DNA from: Sphingobacteriales bacterium
GTDB lineage: Bacteria; Bacteroidota; Bacteroidia; Chitinophagales; Chitinophagaceae
Length of the DNA: 64,000 bases
Direction: 5' to 3'
Assembly (NCBI GenBank): GCA_003963365.1
Contig: RXJG01000001.1
Location: 519,352-583,351, forward strand
The notes beneath the pieces were generated by a model that searched no databases, had not been told where the DNA came from, and saw only the letters and a list, made by a program, of their open reading frames with translations. How positions within the stretch are numbered: the stretch's first letter is position 1; each line of letters starts with the position of its first letter. A program made the position numbers and the translations under genes. Positions 1-7,695 of this stretch are shown here, in pieces.

Positions 1-1359
1 GTGTATGCCAGCAGCGAAAAAGTAAAAGGAGCTTTAATTGGTGAAGAAGGTGAATTGAAAACAGGGTTTACCAAAGAAGAACTATGCCGTAAAGCCTGGG
101 AAAATTATGCAAGGACAGGAGATGAAGCTTTTGAACGGGCTGGTTACGGTTATATCACCGTTAGTCAGTCACTCAGCAATGCCCGGAGTGAATTAAAGAA
201 GATAGGAGCAAAAGACTGGCCCGAAGATAAATACATCAGCAATTGTTATTACTTCATTCGCAACAAAGTGGTATACCGTGATTATTATTTAAGTGATAAA
301 ACTTTTGCTTATTATTTAGCATCTCTGTTAAGCGAACGTGATATAAAGGCGGATCTTATCATTTCTATTTCAAACCGTGTGGGTACACTTGACCAGGTTT
401 TGTTTGACAATGAAATAAGATATGCCCTTCGGGTAAAAGACAAATTATATTTTAACTGTACTGATCACTCTAATCCCGGTGATTTGGTTAGTTCTTTATT
501 AGGTAACGAAGCTTATATAATTGGAGAACCCACCAAAAAAGGTCAGCAGGATATACAATCTTTCAAAATGCCGGATGCTACTTTTAAAGATAATACTTCA
601 GTTCTGACGCTTAGGGTTGGAATAGATGCTACTATGAATAATTTGCTGGTGTCCCGCACAAGCGTATACACTGGCATCAGCAAAGCAAATAGTATTAGTA
701 ATGCTATGCGGTATACACCTTATATGATTGATGATTATAAATCCTATGGCGGTAATTCACCCATGGACAAAATGAGTGATAAACAGTCGGATGAATATTA
801 TAAATCTGTAAAAGCATTAAAAGACCAGTTTGCGGAATTGAAACCGGAGTTTGTAAAACAGGAATTACAAAAAGAGTACGGACAAAAAGTTGTTTATCGT
901 GACTTTAAATTACAGAACGATGGCCGCAACTTTAAAAAGCCGGATCTTAATTATGTTGAGAACTTTGAATTGCCAGGAATGATAAAGAAAGCTGGTAAAA
1001 AATTCCTGGTAAATCTTACAGGATTAACAGGTAGCCAGTTACAAATAAAACCAAAGGAAAGAGAAAGAAAATTTGATATCAACATGGATTATCCCCGCAG
1101 TATCAGCTGGGATATCAGTTTCCAGGTGCCGGCAGGCTATACGGTGGATGGATTAAAAGAACTGAATAAGAATATAGATAATGAAGCAGGCAAGTATAGC
1201 TGTGAGGCTACGGAAAATAACGGGGTGGTTCAAATAAAGATCCAAAAAATATACAAGCAATATAAAATGTCAAAAGATAAATGGAAAGATGTATTAGCTT
1301 TTGTGGATGCAGCTTATAATAATACTTTCAAATACATTTTGCTGAAACCTAAAAGTTAA
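1..1359 (+). CDS. Transglutaminase-like DUF3857-type protein, 3' part
   Basis: The reading frame is open from the first base, so this is probably the C-terminal 452 residues of a longer protein; the GTG at base 1 need not be the start. About residues 80-165 resemble the transglutaminase-like core found behind DUF3857 in Bacteroidota exported proteins, including a late NCTDHSNPGDL stretch where the family has its Asp-containing YxDxTxP motif. The expected GDCKDK catalytic segment reads YLSDKT, so the nucleophilic Cys seems to be missing and the domain may be non-catalytic. The rest looks like the beta-rich C-terminal part of such proteins. It is followed 2 bp later by the convergent end of the NRAMP-like gene. 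Family assignment is moderately sure; substrate unknown. Confidence 0.6.
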   Translation: MYASSEKVKGALIGEEGELKTGFTKEELCRKAWENYARTGDEAFERAGYGYITVSQSLSNARSELKKIGAKDWPEDKYISNCYYFIRNKVVYRDYYLSDKTFAYYLASLLSERDIKADLIISISNRVGTLDQVLFDNEIRYALRVKDKLYFNCTDHSNPGDLVSSLLGNEAYIIGEPTKKGQQDIQSFKMPDATFKDNTSVLTLRVGIDATMNNLLVSRTSVYTGISKANSISNAMRYTPYMIDDYKSYGGNSPMDKMSDKQSDEYYKSVKALKDQFAELKPEFVKQELQKEYGQKVVYRDFKLQNDGRNFKKPDLNYVENFELPGMIKKAGKKFLVNLTGLTGSQLQIKPKERERKFDINMDYPRSISWDISFQVPAGYTVDGLKELNKNIDNEAGKYSCEATENNGVVQIKIQKIYKQYKMSKDKWKDVLAFVDAAYNNTFKYILLKPKS

Positions 1360-1361
1360 AC

Positions 1362-2543
1362 TTAGCCAGTCACCTGTTCTATTAACGTCTTGATACTTGT
1401 AAACAGCATGACAGCAACTACCAGCCACCCTGTAACGGATAACCATAAGGGATGTTTATAGTTTGCAGATAATCTTTTTGTATTGGCTGCCAGTAACATT
1501 AATCCCAATGAAACTGGTAAAATAAAGCCGTTAATGGTTCCTGCCCATACAAGGATAACAATTGGTTTTCCCCATTGAATAAAGATGATAGCAGATATCA
1601 GAATAAAGAAGATGATATGCCAGTTGCGCTTACGATCCATATAAGGATGAAGCGTTTTTAAAAAACTGATGGACGTATAAGCTGATCCAACTACAGATGT
1701 TATAGAGGCAGCCCACATAACAATACCAAATATTTTAAGTCCAAACTTGCCTCCTGCAAATTCATAAACAGATGAAGCAGGATCTTCACTGCTTAACTGG
1801 TAACCTTTCATCACCACACCCAATGCTGCAAGAAATAATAATATCCTCATGGCTGATGCAAGCAGGATAGCTGTTATTGAACTGCGGGACACAAATTTTA
1901 ATGCATCTTCTCCCAGCACACCAGCATCCAGTAAACGATGTGCACCTGCAAAAGTGATATATCCACCAACGGTTCCACCTACTAAAGTTATAACGGCTGT
2001 CCAGCTGAATTTTGAAGGCATGATTGTATTAGTCACTACTTCTTTCATTGGTGGCTCAGTGATAATAGCTATGTAAAGTGTGAGTCCTATCATAAGTACA
2101 CCCAATATTTTTACAAACCAGTCCATTACCGTTCCTGCTTCTTTAACCACAAAAACAATAATGGCAATAAAAGCACTGATAACGGCGCCTTGTTGTACCG
2201 TTATCCCAAACAATACATTTAATCCGAGACCTGCACCGGAGATATTTCCAATGTTAAAAGCCAGTCCACCCAAAACAATTAATATGGTGAGCACATGGCC
2301 GGCACCGGGCAAAAGTTCATTGGACAATACAGAAGCTTTTTTGCCACTCACGGTAATGATGCGCCATATATTCAATTGAGCAAATACATCTATTATAACT
2401 GAGATCATAATTACTGCCCCGCAACTTGCCAGCAGTTGGCTGGTGAATAAAGCCGTTTGTGTGAGAAAGCCGGGACCTATAGCAGAAGTAGCCATTAAAA
2501 AAGCTGCTCCTAATAAAACCTGCTGTTTAAATTTCTTTGTCAA
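1362..2543 (-). CDS. NRAMP-family transporter of the 5-oxoprolinase operon
   Basis: A 393-residue integral membrane protein with about 11 hydrophobic helices and the NRAMP-type opening IGPGFL near residue 22. It is the last gene of the pxpB-pxpC-pxpA run, 2 bp after pxpA, the same company kept by Bacillus subtilis YcsG (beside ycsF and kipI/kipA). In true Mn/Fe transporters a DPGN motif lies six residues after GPGFL; here that position reads TSQL, and the helix-6 region (GGYITFAGAHRLL) lacks the metal-binding Met of the MPH motif. I infer that it does not carry transition metals and may import 5-oxoproline or a related organic acid. The family is sure, the substrate is not. Confidence 0.85.
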   Translation of the reverse strand: MTKKFKQQVLLGAAFLMATSAIGPGFLTQTALFTSQLLASCGAVIMISVIIDVFAQLNIWRIITVSGKKASVLSNELLPGAGHVLTILIVLGGLAFNIGNISGAGLGLNVLFGITVQQGAVISAFIAIIVFVVKEAGTVMDWFVKILGVLMIGLTLYIAIITEPPMKEVVTNTIMPSKFSWTAVITLVGGTVGGYITFAGAHRLLDAGVLGEDALKFVSRSSITAILLASAMRILLFLAALGVVMKGYQLSSEDPASSVYEFAGGKFGLKIFGIVMWAASITSVVGSAYTSISFLKTLHPYMDRKRNWHIIFFILISAIIFIQWGKPIVILVWAGTINGFILPVSLGLMLLAANTKRLSANYKHPLWLSVTGWLVVAVMLFTSIKTLIEQVTG

Positions 2544-2545
2544 GA

Positions 2546-3292
2546 TTATGAATTAAATGATTGAATAGTGATTCCTTTTGATATAAGTGTTCCATGCAGG
2601 GCTTCAGCAAATTGTACGGCTTGTTTACCATCGCTATGCAGACAAATAGTTTTTGCGTTTATATTGATAACATCACCATTGATTGCGGTAATGATTTTAT
2701 GATTTACTAATTGTAATACTTGTGCTATAGATTGTGCTTCGTCTTCAATTAAAGCATTAGTGGCAGTTCTTGGCGTTAAACTTCCATCACGTTGATAAGT
2801 TCTGTCAGCAAATGCTTCACCAATAAAACTTAAACCATAATTCTTTGCAGCCATTTCCATTTTACTGCCGGGTAATCCAAACAGTAACAAACTTTCGTTG
2901 CAATCTTTTACAGATTTGGCAATGGCATTGGCGATTACCATATCTTTTGCAGCCATATTATATAATGCTCCGTGTGGTTTTACATGTTGCAGTCTTTTAT
3001 CCTGCTGGTATGCTATTTCAATTAATAGTTCAATTTGCCTGCAAACCATATCATAGATTTCATCTGCAGGTAACTGCATATTTGTTCTGCCAAAATTTTC
3101 TTTATCCGGAAAAGAGGGGTGGGCACCAATAGCAACGTTATACTTTTTACATAAAGCAACAGTAGTTTTCATGGTTGCTTCATCACCGGCATGGTAACCA
3201 CAAGCAATACTGGCCGAGCTGATGAATGGCATGATAGCCTCATCATTACCGGTACCTTCTCCAAGATCGCAGTTGAAATCAATAACAGGCAT
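2546..3292 (-). CDS. pxpA: 5-oxoprolinase subunit A (LamB/YcsF family)
   Basis: 248 residues, the usual family length. The N-terminus DFNCDLGEGTGND and the following IACGYHAGD are the hallmark of the LamB/YcsF family, a deacetylase-like barrel that with PxpB and PxpC hydrolyses 5-oxo-L-proline to glutamate using ATP. VKPHGALYN and the C-terminal ICLHSD segments are also family hallmarks. Its ATG overlaps the stop codon of pxpC by one base, and the NRAMP-like gene follows after 2 bp, so translation is likely coupled. Cytoplasmic enzyme that recycles damaged glutamine/glutamate products. Confidence 0.95.
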   Translation of the reverse strand: MPVIDFNCDLGEGTGNDEAIMPFISSASIACGYHAGDEATMKTTVALCKKYNVAIGAHPSFPDKENFGRTNMQLPADEIYDMVCRQIELLIEIAYQQDKRLQHVKPHGALYNMAAKDMVIANAIAKSVKDCNESLLLFGLPGSKMEMAAKNYGLSFIGEAFADRTYQRDGSLTPRTATNALIEDEAQSIAQVLQLVNHKIITAINGDVININAKTICLHSDGKQAVQFAEALHGTLISKGITIQSFNS

Positions 3293-4266
3293 TAAGCAAA
3301 TATTTGTTGCACTTTTTGCTGAAGTTCCAGCAATCGTTGTTCCTGCTCCAAATATAATCGTTCAGCTTCCGGAAGTGAAATAATTTGAAAAGAAATTTCA
3401 TCGCCGGGTTTTAACTGGGCACAGCGGCAATGATCGGCTTCAATAATTTGTCCAATGCGGGAATAACCACCCGCCGTTTGGCAATCACTCATTAACAAAA
3501 TGGTTTGTCCATCCGGAAGCAGCTGAATGGTTCCTTTGGTTACTGCTGTCGATATCATTTCTTTCTTTTCCTTCAGCTGAAGCATTTCACTTTTTAAACG
3601 ATAACCCATACGGTTATAATCATTGGTTAAGTGAAATGAATGAGCGGACAGATTAACCCTGGATTCATCCGTTAATAATTCATATTCATGCCCGGTGATA
3701 ATTCTTATTTCTTTTGAATGAATCTTAGGTGATAAAGACTGATCAATATTAAAAAATAAATTCTTCTTTAATAACCCGGCTATATGTTGTGAAACAGAAG
3801 AGGGCTGTAACATATTTAATATATCATTCTTTTTAATTACCCTTCCTTCAAAACCACCGGTGGCTGAAAGCAAATGAGTGCTGCAGCTGTTTAAAAAAGA
3901 ACTTGCTTTAAATCCACCGGCAACAGCCATGTACAGGCGAAAACCTTCTATTGGTTTCTTAATATCAACTATTGCTCCTTTCTCTATCAGCAAGGGCTCA
4001 AATAACGGGAGGGGAGAACCGTTGATGGATGGTATTAAGCCACCACCACAAAAACTTACCAGGCAGTCTTCGTCAAATAAAAAAGAATGAGGCGACTGTA
4101 CCATTTCCAGCACAGGAGCATTCATTTCATTGCCTGCCAAAATATTTGCCAGCCGGCTGGAGTAAGTTGACAATACACCGCTTACACTAATACCAAACGA
4201 ACGATAACCGTACCGTCCATAGTCTTGTATAGTGGTTTGTATACCGGACTGTAATACTTTGATCAT
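3292..4266 (-). CDS. pxpC: 5-oxoprolinase subunit C (biotin-dependent carboxyltransferase-like, KipA family)
   Basis: 324 residues. Starts IKVLQSGIQTTIQDYGRYGYRSFGIS, interrupted here only for description, with the GxxTTIQDxGRxG signature of the KipA/AHS2 family, and carries the later typical segments MGYRL and TIQLLPDGQ followed by LMSDCQTAGGY. Together with PxpB it forms the ATP-using part of the bacterial 5-oxoprolinase. The start codon overlaps the pxpB stop by 4 bp (ATGA), and its own stop touches pxpA. No disruption is visible. Confidence 0.93.
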   Translation of the reverse strand: MIKVLQSGIQTTIQDYGRYGYRSFGISVSGVLSTYSSRLANILAGNEMNAPVLEMVQSPHSFLFDEDCLVSFCGGGLIPSINGSPLPLFEPLLIEKGAIVDIKKPIEGFRLYMAVAGGFKASSFLNSCSTHLLSATGGFEGRVIKKNDILNMLQPSSVSQHIAGLLKKNLFFNIDQSLSPKIHSKEIRIITGHEYELLTDESRVNLSAHSFHLTNDYNRMGYRLKSEMLQLKEKKEMISTAVTKGTIQLLPDGQTILLMSDCQTAGGYSRIGQIIEADHCRCAQLKPGDEISFQIISLPEAERLYLEQEQRLLELQQKVQQIFA

Positions 4267-4979
4267 ACTAATTGTTCAAATTGTTCTTTACTGATTGGAA
4301 TGAATTTTACCTTGTCACCTGTATTCAATAAAAAGGGTGTTGCTTTTTCTTTATCAAATAATTTTAAGGGAGTTCTTCCAATAATATTCCATCCTCCCGG
4401 ACTTTCAGAAGGATAAATACCTGTTTGATTACCGGCGATGCCAACAGAACCGGCTGGTACTTTTAATCTTGGTTGATTCTTTCTTGGAGTGGCAATTGAA
4501 TCCGGCAAAATTCCCATATAAGGAAAACCCGGAGAAAAGCCCATCATAAATACATGGTAAAGGTTGGAAGTATGTGTGTGGATGATTTCTTCTTTACTTG
4601 TTTGATGATATTGAGCCATTTCATGTAAATCCAAACCATACTCATCATCATAACAAACAGGTATCTCAATAATATTTTTTACGACTGAAATATGCTGTTG
4701 TGGTTGCCAGTTATTTAATTCTGCCAATAAATAATTTTTCATCCATTCACTGATCCCTTTTATACTTTCAGGAATTTTAGTGATCACCAGTAACGGATCA
4801 TAATAAACAGTAATGGAACAATAGGCAGGAACCAATTCAATAAAACCCGGAATGAATAATTGCTGAAGAAATTGTTGAAGTGATAAAACGCTGTAATGGT
4901 TTTCTAAACTGATATGGTTGCCCAGTTCAATCGTTAACCCTTTTTCGCTGATTGGATAAATATGGTAAGCATTGTTCAC
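4263..4979 (-). CDS. pxpB: 5-oxoprolinase subunit B (KipI family)
   Basis: 238 residues, first gene of the leftward pxpBCA-transporter operon. The C-terminal half shows the KipI/AHS1 signature: HTHTSNLYHVFMMGFSPGFPYMG, then RKNQPRLKVPAGSVGIAGNQTGIYP and the SPGGWNIIGRTP motif (each quoted in pieces). PxpB pairs with PxpC; homologues were first named as a sporulation kinase inhibitor in Bacillus, but the gene order here supports the 5-oxoprolinase role. Only 74 bp separate its start from the SDR gene upstream, and half of that space is a terminator palindrome, so the promoter must be very short or readthrough supplies the transcript. Confidence 0.93.
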   Translation of the reverse strand: MNNAYHIYPISEKGLTIELGNHISLENHYSVLSLQQFLQQLFIPGFIELVPAYCSITVYYDPLLVITKIPESIKGISEWMKNYLLAELNNWQPQQHISVVKNIIEIPVCYDDEYGLDLHEMAQYHQTSKEEIIHTHTSNLYHVFMMGFSPGFPYMGILPDSIATPRKNQPRLKVPAGSVGIAGNQTGIYPSESPGGWNIIGRTPLKLFDKEKATPFLLNTGDKVKFIPISKEQFEQLV

Positions 4980-5016
4980 CGTGATAAAGCTAAGTAAAAT
5001 GATGAAACCTGCTGTT

Positions 5017-5052
5017 AAAATAAAAGCCCTTCGTACGAAGGGCTTTTATTTT
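5017..5052 (-). terminator. Perfect 36-bp palindromic terminator after the SDR gene
   Basis: The bases from 5017 to 5052 form an uninterrupted palindrome centred between 5034 and 5035 (arm core AAAGCCCTTCG, then T/A, then its complement). Read leftward, the stem follows the SDR stop codon and is trailed by T-rich sequence, as expected of a Rho-independent terminator. It sits between the SDR gene and pxpB, which run in the same direction. Confidence 0.8.
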
Positions 5053-5053
5053 T

Positions 5054-5818
5054 TTAAACATTGATACCTCCGCTCACTTCAATTCTTTGTCCATTGATCC
5101 ATCTTGCTTCATCTGTACAAAGAAAAGCAACCACACCGCCAATATCATCTGCTGCTCCTACACGACCCAATGGAGAAAGTCCGCTTAAACGTTCTTTTAA
5201 TTGTGGATTGCTCCGGATGGCTGCATTATTAAAATCTGTTTCCACCGGACCCGGAGCTACTACATTAGCGCCAATTCCTTTTTCACCCAATTCTTTAGCC
5301 AGGTACTTGGTAAATACTTCGATAGCACCTTTCATGGATGCATATACAGAGTAACCGGGATTGACATATCTTGTTGTACCGGTAGAGATATTTATGATTC
5401 TTCCGCCACGGTTGATATGTGGTGTTAATTGCTGTGTAAGAAAATAAATACTTTTGAAATGAACATTCAGAAAATTATTGAAAATTTCTTCTGTTACCGT
5501 TAAAAAAGGAGTGGTACCACCCATGCCGGCATTGTTCACCAGGAAGTCAAAGTTGGAAGTATTCCACTTTGACTGTAATAAAGCAATAGTTTGCTTAACA
5601 AAATTTCCAAGCGAATTAAAATCAGTCATGTTGAGTTGAAGTGCTGCTGCTTTTTGTCCGCTGGCTTCTATTTCTTTTACAACATCCAAAGCCATTTGCT
5701 CATTATTGTTGTAGGTGATAATAACATCTATTCCTTTTTTGGCAATACTGGTAGCCATATCTTTTCCAAGCCCACGGCTGCCACCCGTTACTAATGCAAT
5801 TTTTGTTTGTGCTGACAT
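5054..5818 (-). CDS. Short-chain dehydrogenase/reductase (SDR) family oxidoreductase
   Basis: 254 residues with all classical SDR marks: the cofactor loop TGGSRGLG near residue 12, NNAG near residue 92, a Ser in INIST, and the catalytic YxxxK as YASMK around residue 158. The N-terminus suggests NADP preference. The C-terminal segment resembles FabG-like proteins (GRVGAADDIGGVVAFLCTDEA, quoted in pieces). The substrate cannot be deduced. It lies next to a decayed AraC regulator gene, a pairing seen often with SDR genes, so it may once have been controlled by it. Confidence 0.9.
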   Translation of the reverse strand: MSAQTKIALVTGGSRGLGKDMATSIAKKGIDVIITYNNNEQMALDVVKEIEASGQKAAALQLNMTDFNSLGNFVKQTIALLQSKWNTSNFDFLVNNAGMGGTTPFLTVTEEIFNNFLNVHFKSIYFLTQQLTPHINRGGRIINISTGTTRYVNPGYSVYASMKGAIEVFTKYLAKELGEKGIGANVVAPGPVETDFNNAAIRSNPQLKERLSGLSPLGRVGAADDIGGVVAFLCTDEARWINGQRIEVSGGINV

Positions 5819-5901
5819 AAGTTGTATTTGTTTTAAATGAAAAACAAAGTTGCTATCATTTCAACAAATAAAAATGGTGAGTGCTCCAGATTTTTTGTTA
5901 A

Positions 5902-6016
5902 TCAGCCTTTTTGTTGCCTGAATTTTTTAGGGGTGCTGCCAGCATAATGTTTGAAGAACCTGGTAAAGTTCGATGGATCCGCAGGTAAGCTGTTCTGCAA
6001 TTTGCCCGACAGGAAG
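5902..6016 (-). pseudogene. AraC-family regulator remnant (second HTH only, frameshifted)
   Basis: Translating leftward from about 6015 gives LPVGQIAEQLT, matching the helix before the second AraC HTH, and after a one-base shift near 5980 the other frame gives DPSNFTRFFKHYAGSTPKKF followed by RQQKG and a stop at 5902. DPSNFTRFFKxxxGxTPxxFR is the conserved end of AraC/XylS DNA-binding domains. The rest of the protein is gone and the upstream side runs into repetitive DNA. The open frame of 98 codons covering this stretch (5898-6194) is therefore not a real gene. Confidence 0.7.
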
Positions 6017-6077
6017 ATTGGTAGTAAGTACAACCTTCGTTTAGCAGTGATGATTGGTTATACGACAAAACATAGTT

Positions 6078-6349
6078 GACAGCGTTGATTACAAAAGCGA
6101 CACTGCTTATTGTTTGACAGACAACTGTCATTGATTCAGCTACACTTGCCATTACTTCAGGTGCAGCAGTTATTACATGGCTGACAGCGTTCATTGTTCA
6201 TGTTGCATTGTTTATTGCTTTAGTGACAGCTGTCATTGTTTCGCATACACCTGTCATTACTTCACCTGCACTGCTCATTGTTTGAGTGACAGCATTCAAT
6301 GTTTCGATGACATTGTTTAATGTATTGGTGGAAATGATTGATTTAAAGC
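6078..6349. repeat. Degenerate 21-nt tandem repeat, about 13 units
   Basis: Cutting the plus strand every 21 bases from 6078 gives lines that nearly all look like TGACAGCTGTCATTGTTTC plus two bases: for example units at 6099, 6120, 6182, 6224, 6245, 6266, 6287 and 6308. One unit (6162-6181) is 20 nt. On the minus strand the phase is constant and encodes heptads such as ETMTAVT, QTMSSAG, TMNAVSH and SMTVVCQ, with a single in-frame TGA at 6198-6200. It may be a decayed coding region with a seven-residue period or a non-coding satellite. I know no named family for it. Confidence 0.75.
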
Positions 6350-6387
6350 GTAAAACAATGTTTTCCTGGATTTTGTTATTCCTTACC

Positions 6388-6414
6388 CGTCACTGCGAGG
6401 TACGAAGCAGTCTG
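6388..6414 (+). repeat. REP-like interspersed arm
   Basis: A CGTCACTGCGAGG...ACGAAGCAGTCTGC stretch, the common Bacteroidota form of an interspersed REP-like arm (GTCATTGCGAGG-ACGAAGCAATCT type). No opposite arm is close by, so this is a half-element. Related arms occur at 13614-13647 and in the 63.4-63.9 kb array. Confidence 0.6.
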
Positions 6415-6550
6415 CTTTATGAATTGTGCGGTGATTGCTTTTACTTATACTGTTGATTCAATATGCTTTTGAAACAGGTGGCTTTTTTATTGGGTTTTGA
6501 ATGCTGAAAGACCTTATTGAAGTTGCAGTCATTCTGTTGCGAGACGCTGT

Positions 6551-6708
6551 TTACTTTCTTTTGCTTGTCCAAAAGAAAGTAACAAAGAAAAGGACCCCGA
6601 ATTCGATATACAGCCCGAATTCGGCTGTTCCCTGATTGGGCTTTTGTGGTACTGTGGTGAAAGGCTTTGTTGCCTTGATTTTTGAAAGCGTAGGTACAAC
6701 CTACGCTT
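6551..6708. repeat. Block of three strong hairpins in a gene-free zone
   Basis: Three consecutive inverted repeats: 6551-6563 with 6570-6582 (13 bp perfect, 6-nt loop, arm TTACTTTCTTTTG), 6597-6605 with 6616-6624 (9 bp, CCGAATTCG), and 6686-6695 with 6699-6708 (10 bp, AAGCGTAGGT, 3-nt loop). No T-run follows any of them, so they do not look like terminators. The first arm is of a kind seen interspersed in many bacterial genomes. No credible ORF covers 6400-6820; the 64-codon frame at 6762-6956 lacks coding character and overlaps the cassette boundary. Confidence 0.65.
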
Positions 6709-6820
6709 AGTGGGGGATTAGCGTTTTGTCCGCCCGACCCACTGCCGAATTTTTTGATTAGTTGAAGTTAGGATTTAAAGTTCAGCAAAGTTTGTCCAGC
6801 CCGGAACCAAAGATGAATTG

Positions 6821-6881
6821 CGCACAACCGCTGAAATTATGGTTGTCGAGCCCCACTTTTGGCAATACCGTGTTGTACGCA
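6821..6881 (-). repeat. attC-like imperfect palindrome after the cassette gene
   Basis: GCGCACAAC-type arm at 6821-6828 faces GTTGTACGC at 6872-6880, giving an imperfect palindrome of about 60 bp that starts 5 to 14 bp after the stop codon of the leftward gene. Inside it ACAACC/GGTTGT (6824-6846) forms a second small stem. Size and place resemble an integron attC site, but the core GTTGTAC departs from GTTRRRY at one base and the inner L boxes are not clear. Confidence 0.4.
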
Positions 6882-6885
6882 GACT

Positions 6886-7695
6886 TTACCATTTGGTTCT
6901 ATCAATTTTGTCCAGCCCATAAACACTTACTGCAGAATTTGATGCTGTGGGAGTGAACGAGCCACTTCCGTGTCTTTGTACGTTAGGATAAAAATTGTGC
7001 TCAAATTTTATTTTTAAGTCTTGTCCACTAAGTTGTGTTTCAATTTCCTTTTTAAACTGTCCAAAAATTTCTTCAAGTTTCGGAAGCAATTCCCAAAATA
7101 GGGTAGAAGCTGTTTGATTAGCCTCCAATGTTGGAAGCAAGCCGATATCTTTCCATGAGTGTTCTTTGTGATACCATCCAGTAATGTCAGTCCCATTTTT
7201 ACTTAATACGGGCAACAATATTTCTCCGGTTTCTTTGAATATGATTGGAAGCATCTTGCCATGAACCAGAATGTGTCGTTTATGGTAAAATTCTTTTAAA
7301 AGGCTTGAAGTGTCAGACTCTTTTAAGTCAAGCAGTGAGGAAGCTTCTTCTATATTATTCATTATTCGCCCTAAATGAGTAAAGAACAAAAGAAGATTAT
7401 CTTGTAAGTCTAAAATATTTTCTGTTGTGTTTGAGATAGAGTTATTAAATGTACCTTTTTCAATTAGTCTATGCAAAAGAATCACCGATTGCAAGATTGT
7501 ATAAGTATGTTCAGAAAAGTTCTGTCTTTTGATATTTTTGTCTAATGGATAATTTTCGATTTCCGCTTTTGTATCATTGCCTTTATTGCCAATAAATATT
7601 TTCCAAACTGCTTCATAGGTTTTAAAATAAGTGATAATGAAGTCTGCATAACTTCTTTCTAAATGATCACCGTGGCTTTTTAAATTATATTCCAT
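6886..7695 (-). CDS. HEPN-like hypothetical protein in a cassette-like unit
   Basis: 269 residues, mainly alpha-helical and acidic, no signal peptide or membrane segment. Around residue 143 it has FYHKRHILVHGK, which holds an R-x4-H motif as in HEPN RNases and HEPN-like helical domains; the helices before it (LLLFFTHLGRIMNNIEEASS) would suit that fold. I do not recognise a closer family, and the motif alone does not prove nuclease activity. It stands alone, opposite in direction to parE and bounded on both sides by palindromes sharing the core GTTGTAC, with only about 33 bp before the start codon. This layout suggests a mobile gene cassette. ATG at 7695 is the only good start. Confidence 0.6.
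   Translation of the reverse strand: MEYNLKSHGDHLERSYADFIITYFKTYEAVWKIFIGNKGNDTKAEIENYPLDKNIKRQNFSEHTYTILQSVILLHRLIEKGTFNNSISNTTENILDLQDNLLLFFTHLGRIMNNIEEASSLLDLKESDTSSLLKEFYHKRHILVHGKMLPIIFKETGEILLPVLSKNGTDITGWYHKEHSWKDIGLLPTLEANQTASTLFWELLPKLEEIFGQFKKEIETQLSGQDLKIKFEHNFYPNVQRHGSGSFTPTASNSAVSVYGLDKIDRTKW

Noticed and set aside
5898..6194. 98-codon frame on the minus strand as a gene
   Set aside because: It joins the heptad repeat to an out-of-frame AraC remnant; the true AraC residues lie in another frame.
6762..6956. 64-codon frame on the plus strand
   Set aside because: Overlaps the cassette palindrome and the end of the HEPN-like gene and has no coding character.
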